Below, piece after piece: positions 1 through 6,936 of a stretch of DNA of 6,936 bases. The notes under the pieces are model-generated. The model had not been told where the DNA came from. It saw only the letters and a program-made list of their open reading frames with translations, and made no database searches. The position numbers and the translations under genes are program-made. The number at the start of each line of letters is the position of its first letter. The stretch's first letter is position 1. Origin of the DNA: Lysobacterales bacterium (GTDB lineage: Bacteria > Pseudomonadota > Gammaproteobacteria > Xanthomonadales > Rhodanobacteraceae); the NCBI GenBank assembly GCA_013298265.1, contig JAAFHE010000198.1:1-6936 (forward strand). The letters run 5' to 3'.

Positions 1-3000
1 GTCGACAGCGGCAATCTCGCCGGCCACCTGCTCACCTTGCGCCAGGGCCTGCTGGCGCTGCGCTGCCACATGCCCGCGCAGGCGCGCGTATTCGACGGGT
101 TGTACGACACTGCCCGCGTGCTGCACAGCCTCGCGCCGCCGGCACTGCAGGCCAGCGTCGGACATCTGCTGCGCGCGACCACGGCGACGGATCAGGCGCG
201 GCAGGCCGGCGACGGCACGCTTGTCACCGAACTGACGCAACTGCTCGCGCTGGCCACCGCCCTGCGCGACAAGCTGACGGACCAGGACACCGCCGCCGAA
301 TGGGCGCAGCTACTGGTCGATCAGTGCGGCGACGCGCTTGAAGAAGCGCTGATCTTTTCAACAAAACCGGGAGCCTGCCTCGAAGAGCTCGCCGCCGCCG
401 GTTCCGCCACCGCGCGCGGCTGGCTGGAGGCGTCGCGACAGCTGGCCACGCGCGCGGCCGAATTCGCCGTGATGGACTATGAATTCCTGTACGACCGCGG
501 CCGCGATCTGTTCAGCATCGGCTTCAACGTCAACGACCATCGCCGTGATGCGGGCTACTACGACCTGCTGGCTTCGGAGGCGCGCCTCGGCGTCTTCGTC
601 GCGATCGCCCAGGGCCAGGTGCCGCAGAAGGCCTGGTTCTCGCTGGGCCGTCTGCTGACCCAGACCGGCGGTGCGCCGGTGCTGCTGTCGTGGAGCGGGT
701 CGATGTTCGAGTACCTGATGCCGAACCTCGTCATGCCGCTCTACCCCAAGTCGCTGCTGGCGCACACCACGCGCGTCGCCGTGGCGCGCCAGATCGACTA
801 CGGACGCGCGCGCGACGTCCCCTGGGGCATCTCCGAATGCGGCTATCACCTGACCGACGCGGCGCAGAACTACCAGTACCGCGCATTCGGCGTGCCGGGC
901 CTGGGACTGCAGCGCGGACTGTCCAAAGAACTCGTGATCGCGCCGTATGCGACGGCCCTCGCCCTGCTCGTGGCGCCCAATGCGGCAGCGGAAAACCTGC
1001 AGCGTCAGGCCGACCAGCACTGGCTCACACACTACGGCTACTACGAGGCGATCGACTACACCGCGGCGCGCCTGCCGCCGGGGGAACGCTGCGCCGTGGT
1101 GCGCTCGTTCATGGCGCATCACCAGGGCATGAGCCTGCTCGCCATCGCGCATGTGCTGCTCGACCGGCCCATGCAGCGACGCTTCGAGGCCGACCCGCAA
1201 ATCCAGTCCGCGCTATTGCTGCTGCAGGAGCGCGTGCCGCGCGCCGCCGGCCAGCCGGCCAGCGATCCGCAGCTCGTCGATGCACGCAACGCCACCGAGG
1301 CCATCGCCGTGCCGCTGCGCGTGTTCGACCGCCCGGACCCCGCCGCACCCGCGGTGCAACTGCTGTCCAACGGCCGCTACCACGTCATGCTCAGCAGCGC
1401 CGGTGGCGGCTACAGCCGCTGGCGCGACGTGGCGCTGACGCGCTGGCGCGAGGATCCGACCCGCGATGCCTGGGGCAGCTTCTGCTATCTACGCGACCCC
1501 GACAGCGGCCGCGTCTGGTCGACCGCGTTCCAGCCGACGCTGAAGCCTGACGAAGACTACGAAGCCGTGTTCACCGAGGCGCGTGTGCAATTCCGCCGCC
1601 GCCTGGACGACTGGGAGACGCATACCGAGATCGTCGTGTCGCCCGAGGACGACATCGAGCTGCGCCGCACCCGCGTCACCAACCGCAGCACGATCGCCCG
1701 CACGATCGAGCTGACCAGCTACGCCGAAGTCGTGCTCGCGCCGGCGATCAGCGACAGCCTGCATCCGGCGTTCAGCAAGCTATTCGTGCAAACCGAGATC
1801 GTTGCCGCGCGCAACGCGATCCTGTGCTCGCGCCGGCCCCGCGACGCGCACGACGCGACGCCGTGGATGTTTCATCTCGCGACGGTGCACCTGGGCGAGA
1901 GCCTTGGCGTCTCCTTCGAGACCGACCGCGCACGCTTTCTCGGCCGGCGCCGCTCGCCCGCCGATCCGCAGGCGATGGAACGCAATGCCGTGCTTTCGGG
2001 GACGCAGGGCTCGGTGCTAGACCCGATTGTCGCGATCCGCCACCGGATCCGCGTGCAGCCGGAGCAGACCGTCCATGTCGATCTCGTCATCGGGGTCGCC
2101 GCCAACCGCGAGGGTTGCCTGCAGCTCGTGGACAAGTATCACGACCGGCGCCTCGCCGACCGCGTGATCGAGCTGGCCTGGACCCACAGCCAGGTGTCGC
2201 TGCGCCAGATCAACATCAGCGAAGCCGAAGCGCAGACCTACGCGCGCCTGGCCGGCCGCATGCTCTACAGCCACGCCTCCCTGCGCGCAGAGGCACAACT
2301 CGTGCTGCGCAACCGGCGCGGCCAGCCGGGCCTGTGGGCCTATGCAATCTCGGGCGACCTGCCGATCCTGCTGCTGCAGGTCAGCCGCAGCGACGACATG
2401 GGGCTGGCGCGCGATGCGATCCAGGCGCATGCGTACTGGCGCTTCAAGGGCCTGGCCGCGGACCTGGTGATCTGGAACGAGGAACGCGGCAGCTACCGGC
2501 AGGACCTGCATGACGTGCTCATGAGCATGATTGCCGCGAGTGTGGATGCGAATCTGCTCGAACGGCCCGGCGGGATTTTCGTGCGCGCCGCCGAGCAGAT
2601 ACCGCACGAGGACCGCATGCTGCTCCTGGCGATCGCGCGCATCGTACTCAGCGACAAGAAAGGCAGTCTCGCCGAGCATCTGCAGCGGCGCGAAACCGGC
2701 GAATTGGCGGTGCCGCGGCTGGCCGTCACCGAGACGGCTGCACGCCCATCGGCGGCGCAGCCGGCCGCGCCAGCCAGGGCGCCGCTGCGCCTGGACAACG
2801 GCCGTGGCGGGTTCTCGGCCGACGGCCGCGAATACGTCATCACCAGCGCGCCGGGTGAATCGACCCCGGCTCCCTGGATCAACGTGATCGCCAATCCCGG
2901 CTTCGGCTGCATCGTGTCGGAAAGCGGCATGGGCTACAGCTGGCGTGAGAACGCGCACGAATACCGCCTCACCCCGTGGCAGAACGACCCGGTCAGCGAT

Positions 3001-5160
3001 GCCGGCGGCGAGGCGTTCTACCTGCGTGACGAGGAAAGCGGCGCCTACTGGTCGCTGGCCGCGCTGCCGGCGCCTGGCGCCACGCCGTATACCGCGCGGC
3101 ACGGCTTCGGCTACAGCGTGTTCGAGCATGTCGAGGACGGCATCCAGAGCGAGCAGCGCATCTACGTCGCGCCCGATGCCGCGGTGAAATTCTTCGTGCT
3201 GCGCCTGCGCAACGTTTCCGGTCGTCGCCGCAGTCTTTCCGCCACCGGCTACGTCGAGTGGGTACTCGGTGATCTGGCCGCGAAATCGGCCATGCACGTC
3301 GTCACCGAGCTCGATCCCGACAGCGGCGCCCTGTTCGCGCGTAATGCGTTCCATCCGGAATTCGGCGAATGGGTGTCGTTCTTCGATGTCGACGAGGCAC
3401 ATCGCACGCTCAGCGGCGACCGCCTCGAATTCATCGGCCGCAACGGCAGCCTGGCGCGGCCCGCGGCGCTGGAACGCATGCGCCTGTCCGGCCGCGTCGG
3501 CGCACTGATGGATCCCTGCGGCGCGATCCAGATCCCGTTCACGCTCGAGGACGGGCAGACGCGCGAGATCATTTTCCGGCTCGGCTCCGCCACGAGCACG
3601 CACGAGGCCAGCGCGCTGGTCAAGCGCCTGCGCAAGCCCGGCTACGCGCGCGAGGCGCTCGACGCCGTGCGCGCGCAGTGGACGCGCCTGCTCGGTGCGA
3701 TCGAGCTGGATACGCCGGACGAAACACTCAACGCGCTGGGCAACGGCTGGCTGATCTACCAGGTCATCGCCTGCCGGATGTGGGGACGCAGCGGCTACTA
3801 TCAGTCCGGCGGCGCGTTCGGTTTCCGCGACCAGCTGCAGGACGCCATGGCACTGGTCCACGCCGCTCCGGAACTGCTGCGCGCGCAACTGCTGCTGTGC
3901 GCGCAGCGCCAGTTCAAGGAAGGCGACGTCCAGCACTGGTGGCACCCACCCGCCGGTCGCGGTGTGCGCACACTGTGCTCGGACGACTACCTGTGGCTGC
4001 CGTTCGCGACCTGCCGCTACGTCAGCTGCAGCGGCGACACGGCTGTGCTCGACGTGACCCAGCCCTTCCTCGACGGGCGCGCCCTCGTGGCCGGCGAAGA
4101 GTCGTACTACGACCTGCCGCTGAGCTGGGACGACCATGCGCCGATCTATGTCCACTGCGTGCGCGCGATCGAGCACGGCTTGCGCATGGGGCCGCACGGC
4201 CTGCCCCTGATCGGCAGCGGCGACTGGAACGACGGCATGAACAACGTCGGCCGCGGCGGCCGCGGCGAAAGCGTGTGGCTGGGCTTTTTCCTGTACCGCG
4301 TACTGCTCGACTTCGCACCGCTGGCGCGCACCCGCGGCGATGTGGCATTCGCCGCCCGCTGCGAGAGCGAGGCCGCGACGCTGCAGAAAAATCTAGAATT
4401 GCACGGCTGGGACGGTGCCTGGTACCGGCGCGCGTTCTTCGACGACGGCACGCCGCTGGGATCGGCCAGCAACGAGGAATGCCGCATCGACGCCATCGCG
4501 CAGAGCTGGGCGGTTCTCTCCGGGGCCGCGCCGGATGGGCGCCGGCAGCAGGCGCTGGATGCACTCAATGCGCGGCTGGTGCGGCCGCAGACGCGACTGA
4601 TCCAATTGCTGGATCCGCCGTTCGACACATCGCCGCTGGATCCGGGCTACATCCGCGGCTACGTGCCCGGTGTGCGCGAGAACGGCGGCCAGTACACCCA
4701 CGCGGCGATCTGGTCGGTGATGGCCTTCATCGAGGCCGGTCGCGTGCAGCAGGCCTGGGAGCTGTTCGACCTGATCAATCCGCTGCGTCACGCGCTCACG
4801 CCGCAGGATGTGGAAACGTACAAAGTGGAACCCTACGTCGTCGCGGCCGACGTCTATGCGGTAGATCCGCACGCCGGCCGCGGCGGCTGGACCTGGTATA
4901 CCGGCTCGGCCGGCTGGATGTACCGCCTGATCGTCGAGTCGCTGCTGGGCCTGCGCCGCGAAGGCCCACGCCTGCACATCGAACCGTGCCTGCCGGCGCA
5001 CTGGCCGGGCTTCCGCTTCGTCTACCGCTTCGGCGCGACCGTCTACCGCTGCCACGTCATCGCCGCGACCGCGGAAAAGCCGGCGACGGCGCACGCAACG
5101 CTGGAACTGGTGGACGACGGCGGCGAGCACGCCTGCGAGTTCGTCGTCGCACGACGCTGA
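1..5160 (+). CDS. ndvB: Cyclic beta-1,2-glucan synthase, C-terminal part (5'-truncated by window edge)
   Basis: This enzyme family makes cyclic beta-1,2-glucans at the inner membrane for the periplasm, where they act in osmoadaptation and host interaction. The frame is open from base 1 (VDSGNLAGHL, a conserved family stretch) to TGA at 5158-5160, giving 1719 residues. Known homologues have about 2800, so the N-terminal membrane GT84 domain is missing because of the window edge. Visible residues 158-377 form the glycoamylase-like/GH189 cyclising domain, with YDLLASEARL (E193), SWSGSMFEYLMP (E237), PWGISECGY (E279) and MAHHQGMSLL. Residues about 454-890 form a GH94-like beta-sandwich plus partial helical module. 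An Ala/Pro-rich linker (about 913-928) leads to the complete GH94 module (about 961-1700). That module has SGYYQSGGAFGFRDQ (1264-1278), the GSGDWNDGMN signature (1405-1414) holding the general-acid Asp, and TGSAGW (1634-1639), the likely phosphate loop. In this family GH94 trims the linear chain before cyclisation. No frameshift is seen. Family assignment is very secure; the gene symbol follows the family name. Confidence 0.95.
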   Translation, partial: VDSGNLAGHLLTLRQGLLALRCHMPAQARVFDGLYDTARVLHSLAPPALQASVGHLLRATTATDQARQAGDGTLVTELTQLLALATALRDKLTDQDTAAEWAQLLVDQCGDALEEALIFSTKPGACLEELAAAGSATARGWLEASRQLATRAAEFAVMDYEFLYDRGRDLFSIGFNVNDHRRDAGYYDLLASEARLGVFVAIAQGQVPQKAWFSLGRLLTQTGGAPVLLSWSGSMFEYLMPNLVMPLYPKSLLAHTTRVAVARQIDYGRARDVPWGISECGYHLTDAAQNYQYRAFGVPGLGLQRGLSKELVIAPYATALALLVAPNAAAENLQRQADQHWLTHYGYYEAIDYTAARLPPGERCAVVRSFMAHHQGMSLLAIAHVLLDRPMQRRFEADPQIQSALLLLQERVPRAAGQPASDPQLVDARNATEAIAVPLRVFDRPDPAAPAVQLLSNGRYHVMLSSAGGGYSRWRDVALTRWREDPTRDAWGSFCYLRDPDSGRVWSTAFQPTLKPDEDYEAVFTEARVQFRRRLDDWETHTEIVVSPEDDIELRRTRVTNRSTIARTIELTSYAEVVLAPAISDSLHPAFSKLFVQTEIVAARNAILCSRRPRDAHDATPWMFHLATVHLGESLGVSFETDRARFLGRRRSPADPQAMERNAVLSGTQGSVLDPIVAIRHRIRVQPEQTVHVDLVIGVAANREGCLQLVDKYHDRRLADRVIELAWTHSQVSLRQINISEAEAQTYARLAGRMLYSHASLRAEAQLVLRNRRGQPGLWAYAISGDLPILLLQVSRSDDMGLARDAIQAHAYWRFKGLAADLVIWNEERGSYRQDLHDVLMSMIAASVDANLLERPGGIFVRAAEQIPHEDRMLLLAIARIVLSDKKGSLAEHLQRRETGELAVPRLAVTETAARPSAAQPAAPARAPLRLDNGRGGFSADGREYVITSAPGESTPAPWINVIANPGFGCIVSESGMGYSWRENAHEYRLTPWQNDPVSDAGGEAFYLRDEESGAYWSLAALPAPGATPYTARHGFGYSVFEHVEDGIQSEQRIYVAPDAAVKFFVLRLRNVSGRRRSLSATGYVEWVLGDLAAKSAMHVVTELDPDSGALFARNAFHPEFGEWVSFFDVDEAHRTLSGDRLEFIGRNGSLARPAALERMRLSGRVGALMDPCGAIQIPFTLEDGQTREIIFRLGSATSTHEASALVKRLRKPGYAREALDAVRAQWTRLLGAIELDTPDETLNALGNGWLIYQVIACRMWGRSGYYQSGGAFGFRDQLQDAMALVHAAPELLRAQLLLCAQRQFKEGDVQHWWHPPAGRGVRTLCSDDYLWLPFATCRYVSCSGDTAVLDVTQPFLDGRALVAGEESYYDLPLSWDDHAPIYVHCVRAIEHGLRMGPHGLPLIGSGDWNDGMNNVGRGGRGESVWLGFFLYRVLLDFAPLARTRGDVAFAARCESEAATLQKNLELHGWDGAWYRRAFFDDGTPLGSASNEECRIDAIAQSWAVLSGAAPDGRRQQALDALNARLVRPQTRLIQLLDPPFDTSPLDPGYIRGYVPGVRENGGQYTHAAIWSVMAFIEAGRVQQAWELFDLINPLRHALTPQDVETYKVEPYVVAADVYAVDPHAGRGGWTWYTGSAGWMYRLIVESLLGLRREGPRLHIEPCLPAHWPGFRFVYRFGATVYRCHVIAATAEKPATAHATLELVDDGGEHACEFVVARR

Positions 5161-5171
5161 GAAGGCCTCAA

Positions 5172-5201
5172 GCCGCGTCGGCCACCGCAGCCGACCGCGG
5201 C
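5172..5201 (+). terminator. Inverted repeat after ndvB stop, possible terminator
   Basis: Eleven bases after the ndvB stop, GCCGCGTCGGC (5172-5182) can pair with GCCGACCGCGGC (5190-5201) across a 7-base loop, with one bulged C. The resulting GC-rich stem should be very stable. No T-run follows, so it is not a canonical intrinsic terminator. It could be a Rho-assisted or 3'-end-protecting hairpin, or a chance pairing in GC-rich DNA. Confidence 0.35.
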
Positions 5202-5492
5202 CGGCGCCGCAAGCGACGCTTCCACCGTCGGTCTGCGGGTAGCTGGGCGTGTCAGTGTGCGGCCCGGGGACACGGCCAGCTTTGCCGGTCCGCGTGCATC
5301 CGGGCAGCTCCTGCCGCCGTAAGGTTCTGCGTTCCGGTCGATACACAGGTGCCTGGTGCAAATCGGCAATGTTCGGCTTCATCCCGGCCTGGCGGCGTGC
5401 CTTGCTCCGGGCATCCCCGTGGCGACCGGGCCTGTGTCGGGCTCGAGTGGTCGCACAGGTAGCCGCACCGGGCCGCGCCGCCGCCGTTGCGG

Positions 5493-5521
5493 TTGCCGTC
5501 GCCGAACACATCAATTACACA
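5493..5521 (+). promoter_or_regulatory. Candidate sigma-70-like promoter for the sigma/anti-sigma operon
   Basis: TTGCCG (5493-5498) and TACACA (5516-5521) are separated by 17 bases, the ideal spacing, and lie about 80 bases before the sigma gene start. They match the consensus hexamers only at 4/6 and 3/6 positions. The main support is that this is the AT-richest patch in the gap. Many ECF operons also have a self-recognised promoter, but I cannot identify one here with confidence. Confidence 0.2.
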
Positions 5522-5552
5522 GTGCCGCAGGTAGGCTCGCGCCTCGCGGCAC
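5522..5552. repeat. Small dyad/hairpin upstream of the sigma gene
   Basis: GTGCCGC (5522-5528) is the exact reverse complement of GCGGCAC (5546-5552). Nested within the 17-base loop, AGGC (5533-5536) pairs with GCCT (5541-5544) around a TCGC loop. The element directly abuts the candidate -10 box, so it could be an operator at the transcription start or a leader hairpin. A 7-base inverted repeat in a gap of this size is only mildly unexpected. Confidence 0.25.
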
Positions 5553-5598
5553 GCTTGACGACCCGCCTCAAGCAGCCCAACCAACGGAACCGGGACGG

Positions 5599-6174
5599 AT
5601 GGACTCAAACCCGCAGCAGCTACGCGATCCGGCAAACACCGTGATCGACGATCTTTTGCATCAGGTCGCCGCAGGCGACCGCGGCGCCTTCGAACAGCTT
5701 TACCGCACCACCGCCAGCCGTCTGCTGGGCACCTGCCTGCGCGTACTGCCCGACCGGCTTGAGGCCGAAGATGTGCTGCAGGAAGTCTTTGTCACCGCCT
5801 GGAACAAGGCCGGCCAGTTCGACGCGCAGCGTTCAGGCGGCATGACCTGGCTAGCCTCGATCGCACGCCACCGCGCCATCGACCGCCTGCGCGGACTGCC
5901 CGCCCTGGCAGTCCATGCGCCGATCGAACTTGCCGACACGACGGCGGATCCCGCCCCGGCTCCCTCGTCCGTCGCGGAGGCGGATTCCGAGCGCATCCGG
6001 CTCGACGAGTGCCTGCAGCGCCTCGAACCCAAGCGCCGCACACTGATCAACAGCGCCTTCTTCGACGGCTCGACCTATGAAGAATTGGCCCGCCGCTGTG
6101 GCTCGCCGCTGGGATCGGTAAAGAGCTGGATACGGCGCGGCCTGCTGCAGCTACGGACCTGCCTCGAATCATGA
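5599..6174 (+). CDS. ECF-type RNA polymerase sigma factor
   Basis: This 191-residue protein is an alternative sigma factor that directs RNA polymerase to a dedicated set of promoters. It has the two-domain ECF layout. Region 2 spans about residues 28-99, with DVLQEVFVTAWN (58-69) for core binding and GGMTWLASIARHRAIDRLRG (80-99) for -10 recognition. An acidic/Pro-rich linker covers about 105-130. Region 4 covers about 135-189, with a helix-turn-helix STYEELARRCGSPLGSVKSW (158-177) for -35 recognition. The start at 5599 gives the normal family length and has a weak GGAA (5586-5589) nine bases upstream. A GTG at codon 15 (5641) is the only close alternative. The open frame upstream is not sigma-like. 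Its last four bases overlap the anti-sigma start (ATGA, 6171-6174), so the pair is co-transcribed. It resembles SigK-like ECF factors that pair with RskA-type partners; its regulon is unknown. Confidence 0.93.
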   Translation: MDSNPQQLRDPANTVIDDLLHQVAAGDRGAFEQLYRTTASRLLGTCLRVLPDRLEAEDVLQEVFVTAWNKAGQFDAQRSGGMTWLASIARHRAIDRLRGLPALAVHAPIELADTTADPAPAPSSVAEADSERIRLDECLQRLEPKRRTLINSAFFDGSTYEELARRCGSPLGSVKSWIRRGLLQLRTCLES

Positions 6175-6917
6175 ACACCACCGTCAACCCTTCCGAACAA
6201 GAGCCCGGCGAACCCACCGGCGACGATCTGCGCGCGGCCGAATACGTGCTCGGCGTGCTCGATGCGCCGGAACGCCGCGATTTGCAGCAACGCCTGACTA
6301 CTGATCCGTCCTTGGCGCGCCGCGTCGAGGAGTGGGAGCAGCGCTTTGCGCCCTGGCTGTCTCGCATCCAGGCTGTGGAACCCTCGGCGCTGGTATGGCC
6401 GCGCATCACACAGCGCCTCGGCTGGCGGGCGGCAGCGGCCAAGCCGGCGCTGCGCGACAACGCCGCCTTCTGGCGCCGCGTCGCGGCGCTCGCGACCGCT
6501 GCGGCCTTGGCCGCCGTCGCCTTCGGCCTGACCCGCCCGCAACCTGCGGTCACGACCGTAGCGGGCGAGGAACAGGCTGCGCGTCCGGTCACTGTGCTGG
6601 TGCGCGACAACGGCGCCGCGGCGTGGATCGCGCGCGTCGATGCGGCCAGCGGCAAGGTCCTCATGGTGCCGGTGCCATCGCCGCTGGACGGATCAGGCCG
6701 CGTCAATGAATTGTGGATAATTCCGGTCGGCGGCGCGCCGCATTCGCTCGGGTTCCTGTCCAACGACAAGTCCCATACGATCGTCGTGCCGGCCGAGCTG
6801 CGCAACACGGTCGCTGCCGGTGCGATCTTCGCCGTCACGCTGGAAGACCGGTCCGGCATTCCGCATGCGGCACCGAGCAGTCCCATCGTGGCCAAGGGCA
6901 GCATCCAGGCGATCTAG
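6171..6917 (+). CDS. RskA-type transmembrane anti-sigma factor
   Basis: This 248-residue protein is the likely inhibitor of the sigma factor encoded just upstream. Residues about 18-85 are a charged helical cytoplasmic domain (AAEYVLGVLDAPERR at 22-36, then the VWPRI stretch at 75-79) of the kind that binds ECF sigma factors. It lacks the His/Cys zinc-binding motif of ZAS anti-sigma factors. One membrane segment is visible at about 104-121 (VAALATAAALAAVAFGLT), preceded by WRR. Residues about 135-248 form the extracytoplasmic RskA domain, with NELWIIPVGGAPHSLG (179-194) and AIFAVTLEDRSGIP (218-231) matching its conserved strands. The start overlaps the sigma stop as ATGA, with no good ribosome site of its own, which suggests translational coupling. 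By analogy with RskA and RseA, release probably needs stepwise proteolysis at the membrane. The signal and proteases are unknown. Confidence 0.92.
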   Translation: MNTTVNPSEQEPGEPTGDDLRAAEYVLGVLDAPERRDLQQRLTTDPSLARRVEEWEQRFAPWLSRIQAVEPSALVWPRITQRLGWRAAAAKPALRDNAAFWRRVAALATAAALAAVAFGLTRPQPAVTTVAGEEQAARPVTVLVRDNGAAAWIARVDAASGKVLMVPVPSPLDGSGRVNELWIIPVGGAPHSLGFLSNDKSHTIVVPAELRNTVAAGAIFAVTLEDRSGIPHAAPSSPIVAKGSIQAI

Positions 6918-6936
6918 TGTCCTGTCTCGTAATTGC

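Larger units (their letters stand above)
5161..5598. other. Intergenic region between ndvB and the sigma factor gene
   Basis: These 438 bases hold no gene I can support. Frames that stay open here translate to Arg/Ala/Pro/Gly-rich or Cys-scattered protein with no recognisable domain, as expected of GC-rich non-coding DNA. The readable structure is an inverted repeat right after the ndvB stop, one AT-richer patch around 5504-5521 (possible promoter), and a dyad at 5522-5552 ahead of the sigma gene. The length is enough to make the sigma/anti-sigma pair a separate transcription unit from ndvB. A small RNA cannot be excluded from sequence alone. Confidence 0.6.

Noticed and set aside
1..6. Window begins exactly at GTCGAC (a SalI site)
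   Set aside because: These bases encode the Val-Asp of the conserved VDSGNLAGHL stretch, so the site is explained by coding sequence. It does not by itself indicate a cloning junction.
2017..4197. Very long antisense open frame (726 codons) opposite ndvB
   Set aside because: It lies wholly opposite a clear ndvB coding frame, its translation is Arg/Ala/Gln/Val-rich with no recognisable domain, and high-GC codon use routinely leaves the antisense frame open.
5431..5459. Inverted repeat CCTGTG/CACAGG around a 17-base loop containing CTCGAG
   Set aside because: A 6-base inverted repeat with this loop range is expected about once or more by chance in a gap of this length, and nothing else marks the site.
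3369..5462. Overlapping + strand open frame of 697 codons running past the ndvB stop
   Set aside because: It is extremely Arg/Ala/Pro-rich, has no domain, and is a +2 shadow of the GH94-coding sequence. Its tail in the gap looks the same as other non-coding frames there.
5356..5598. In-frame upstream extension of the sigma factor (81 codons)
   Set aside because: The extension is Arg/Gly/Pro-rich and unlike any sigma factor N-terminus. The ATG at 5599 gives the usual ECF length.
5252..5635. Open frame of 127 codons on the - strand within the gap, with scattered Cys
   Set aside because: The Cys residues form no regular motif, it overlaps the sigma gene, and its composition is that of translated GC-rich non-coding DNA.
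5249..5644. Open frame of 131 codons on the + strand within the gap
   Set aside because: It overlaps the sigma gene start in another frame, has low-complexity Arg/Ala/Val composition and no recognisable family or good ribosome site.
6047..6904. Antisense open frame of 285 codons opposite the anti-sigma gene
   Set aside because: Ser/Arg/Ala-rich shadow opposite a well-supported RskA-type gene; no domain seen.
6918..6936. Last 19 bases after the anti-sigma stop, slightly richer in A/T
   Set aside because: Too short to judge; no stem, start codon with ribosome site, or recognisable repeat end can be supported before the window ends.

Overview
The window is high-GC DNA (about two thirds G+C or more by eye) with three genes, all on the + strand, coding almost throughout. 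The protein families point to a Gram-negative proteobacterium. Cyclic beta-1,2-glucan synthases are best known from Rhizobiales and Xanthomonadales. ECF sigma factors paired with RskA-type anti-sigma factors are widespread in beta- and gammaproteobacteria. A Xanthomonadales-like gammaproteobacterium is a reasonable guess, but the sequence alone does not settle it.

Region 1 (1-5160) is the C-terminal 1719 residues of a very large cyclic beta-1,2-glucan synthase (NdvB/ChvB type). The frame is open at the left edge, so the start and the membrane-embedded GT84 glucosyltransferase part lie outside the window. What remains is the cyclising transglycosylase domain (glycoamylase-like, now GH189), a GH94-like module without the catalytic signature, and a complete C-terminal GH94 phosphorylase-like module with the DWND signature.

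Region 2 (5161-5598) is a 438-bp gap with no convincing gene. It has a strong but U-tract-less inverted repeat just after the ndvB stop (possible terminator). It also has one AT-richer patch that may be a promoter, followed by a small dyad, upstream of the sigma gene.

Region 3 (5599-6917) is a two-gene regulatory operon: a 191-residue ECF-type sigma factor and a 248-residue membrane anti-sigma factor of the RskA type. They overlap by 4 bp (ATGA), as expected for stoichiometric, translationally coupled production. The anti-sigma factor should hold the sigma factor at the inner membrane until an envelope signal triggers its release.

The first gene makes a periplasmic osmoregulated glucan and the second pair senses envelope stress. 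A functional link is possible, but nothing in the sequence proves it. I see no mobile element, CRISPR array, tRNA or rRNA, and no clear sign of an undescribed system. The most useful second looks are the internal duplication in the synthase and the non-coding gap.
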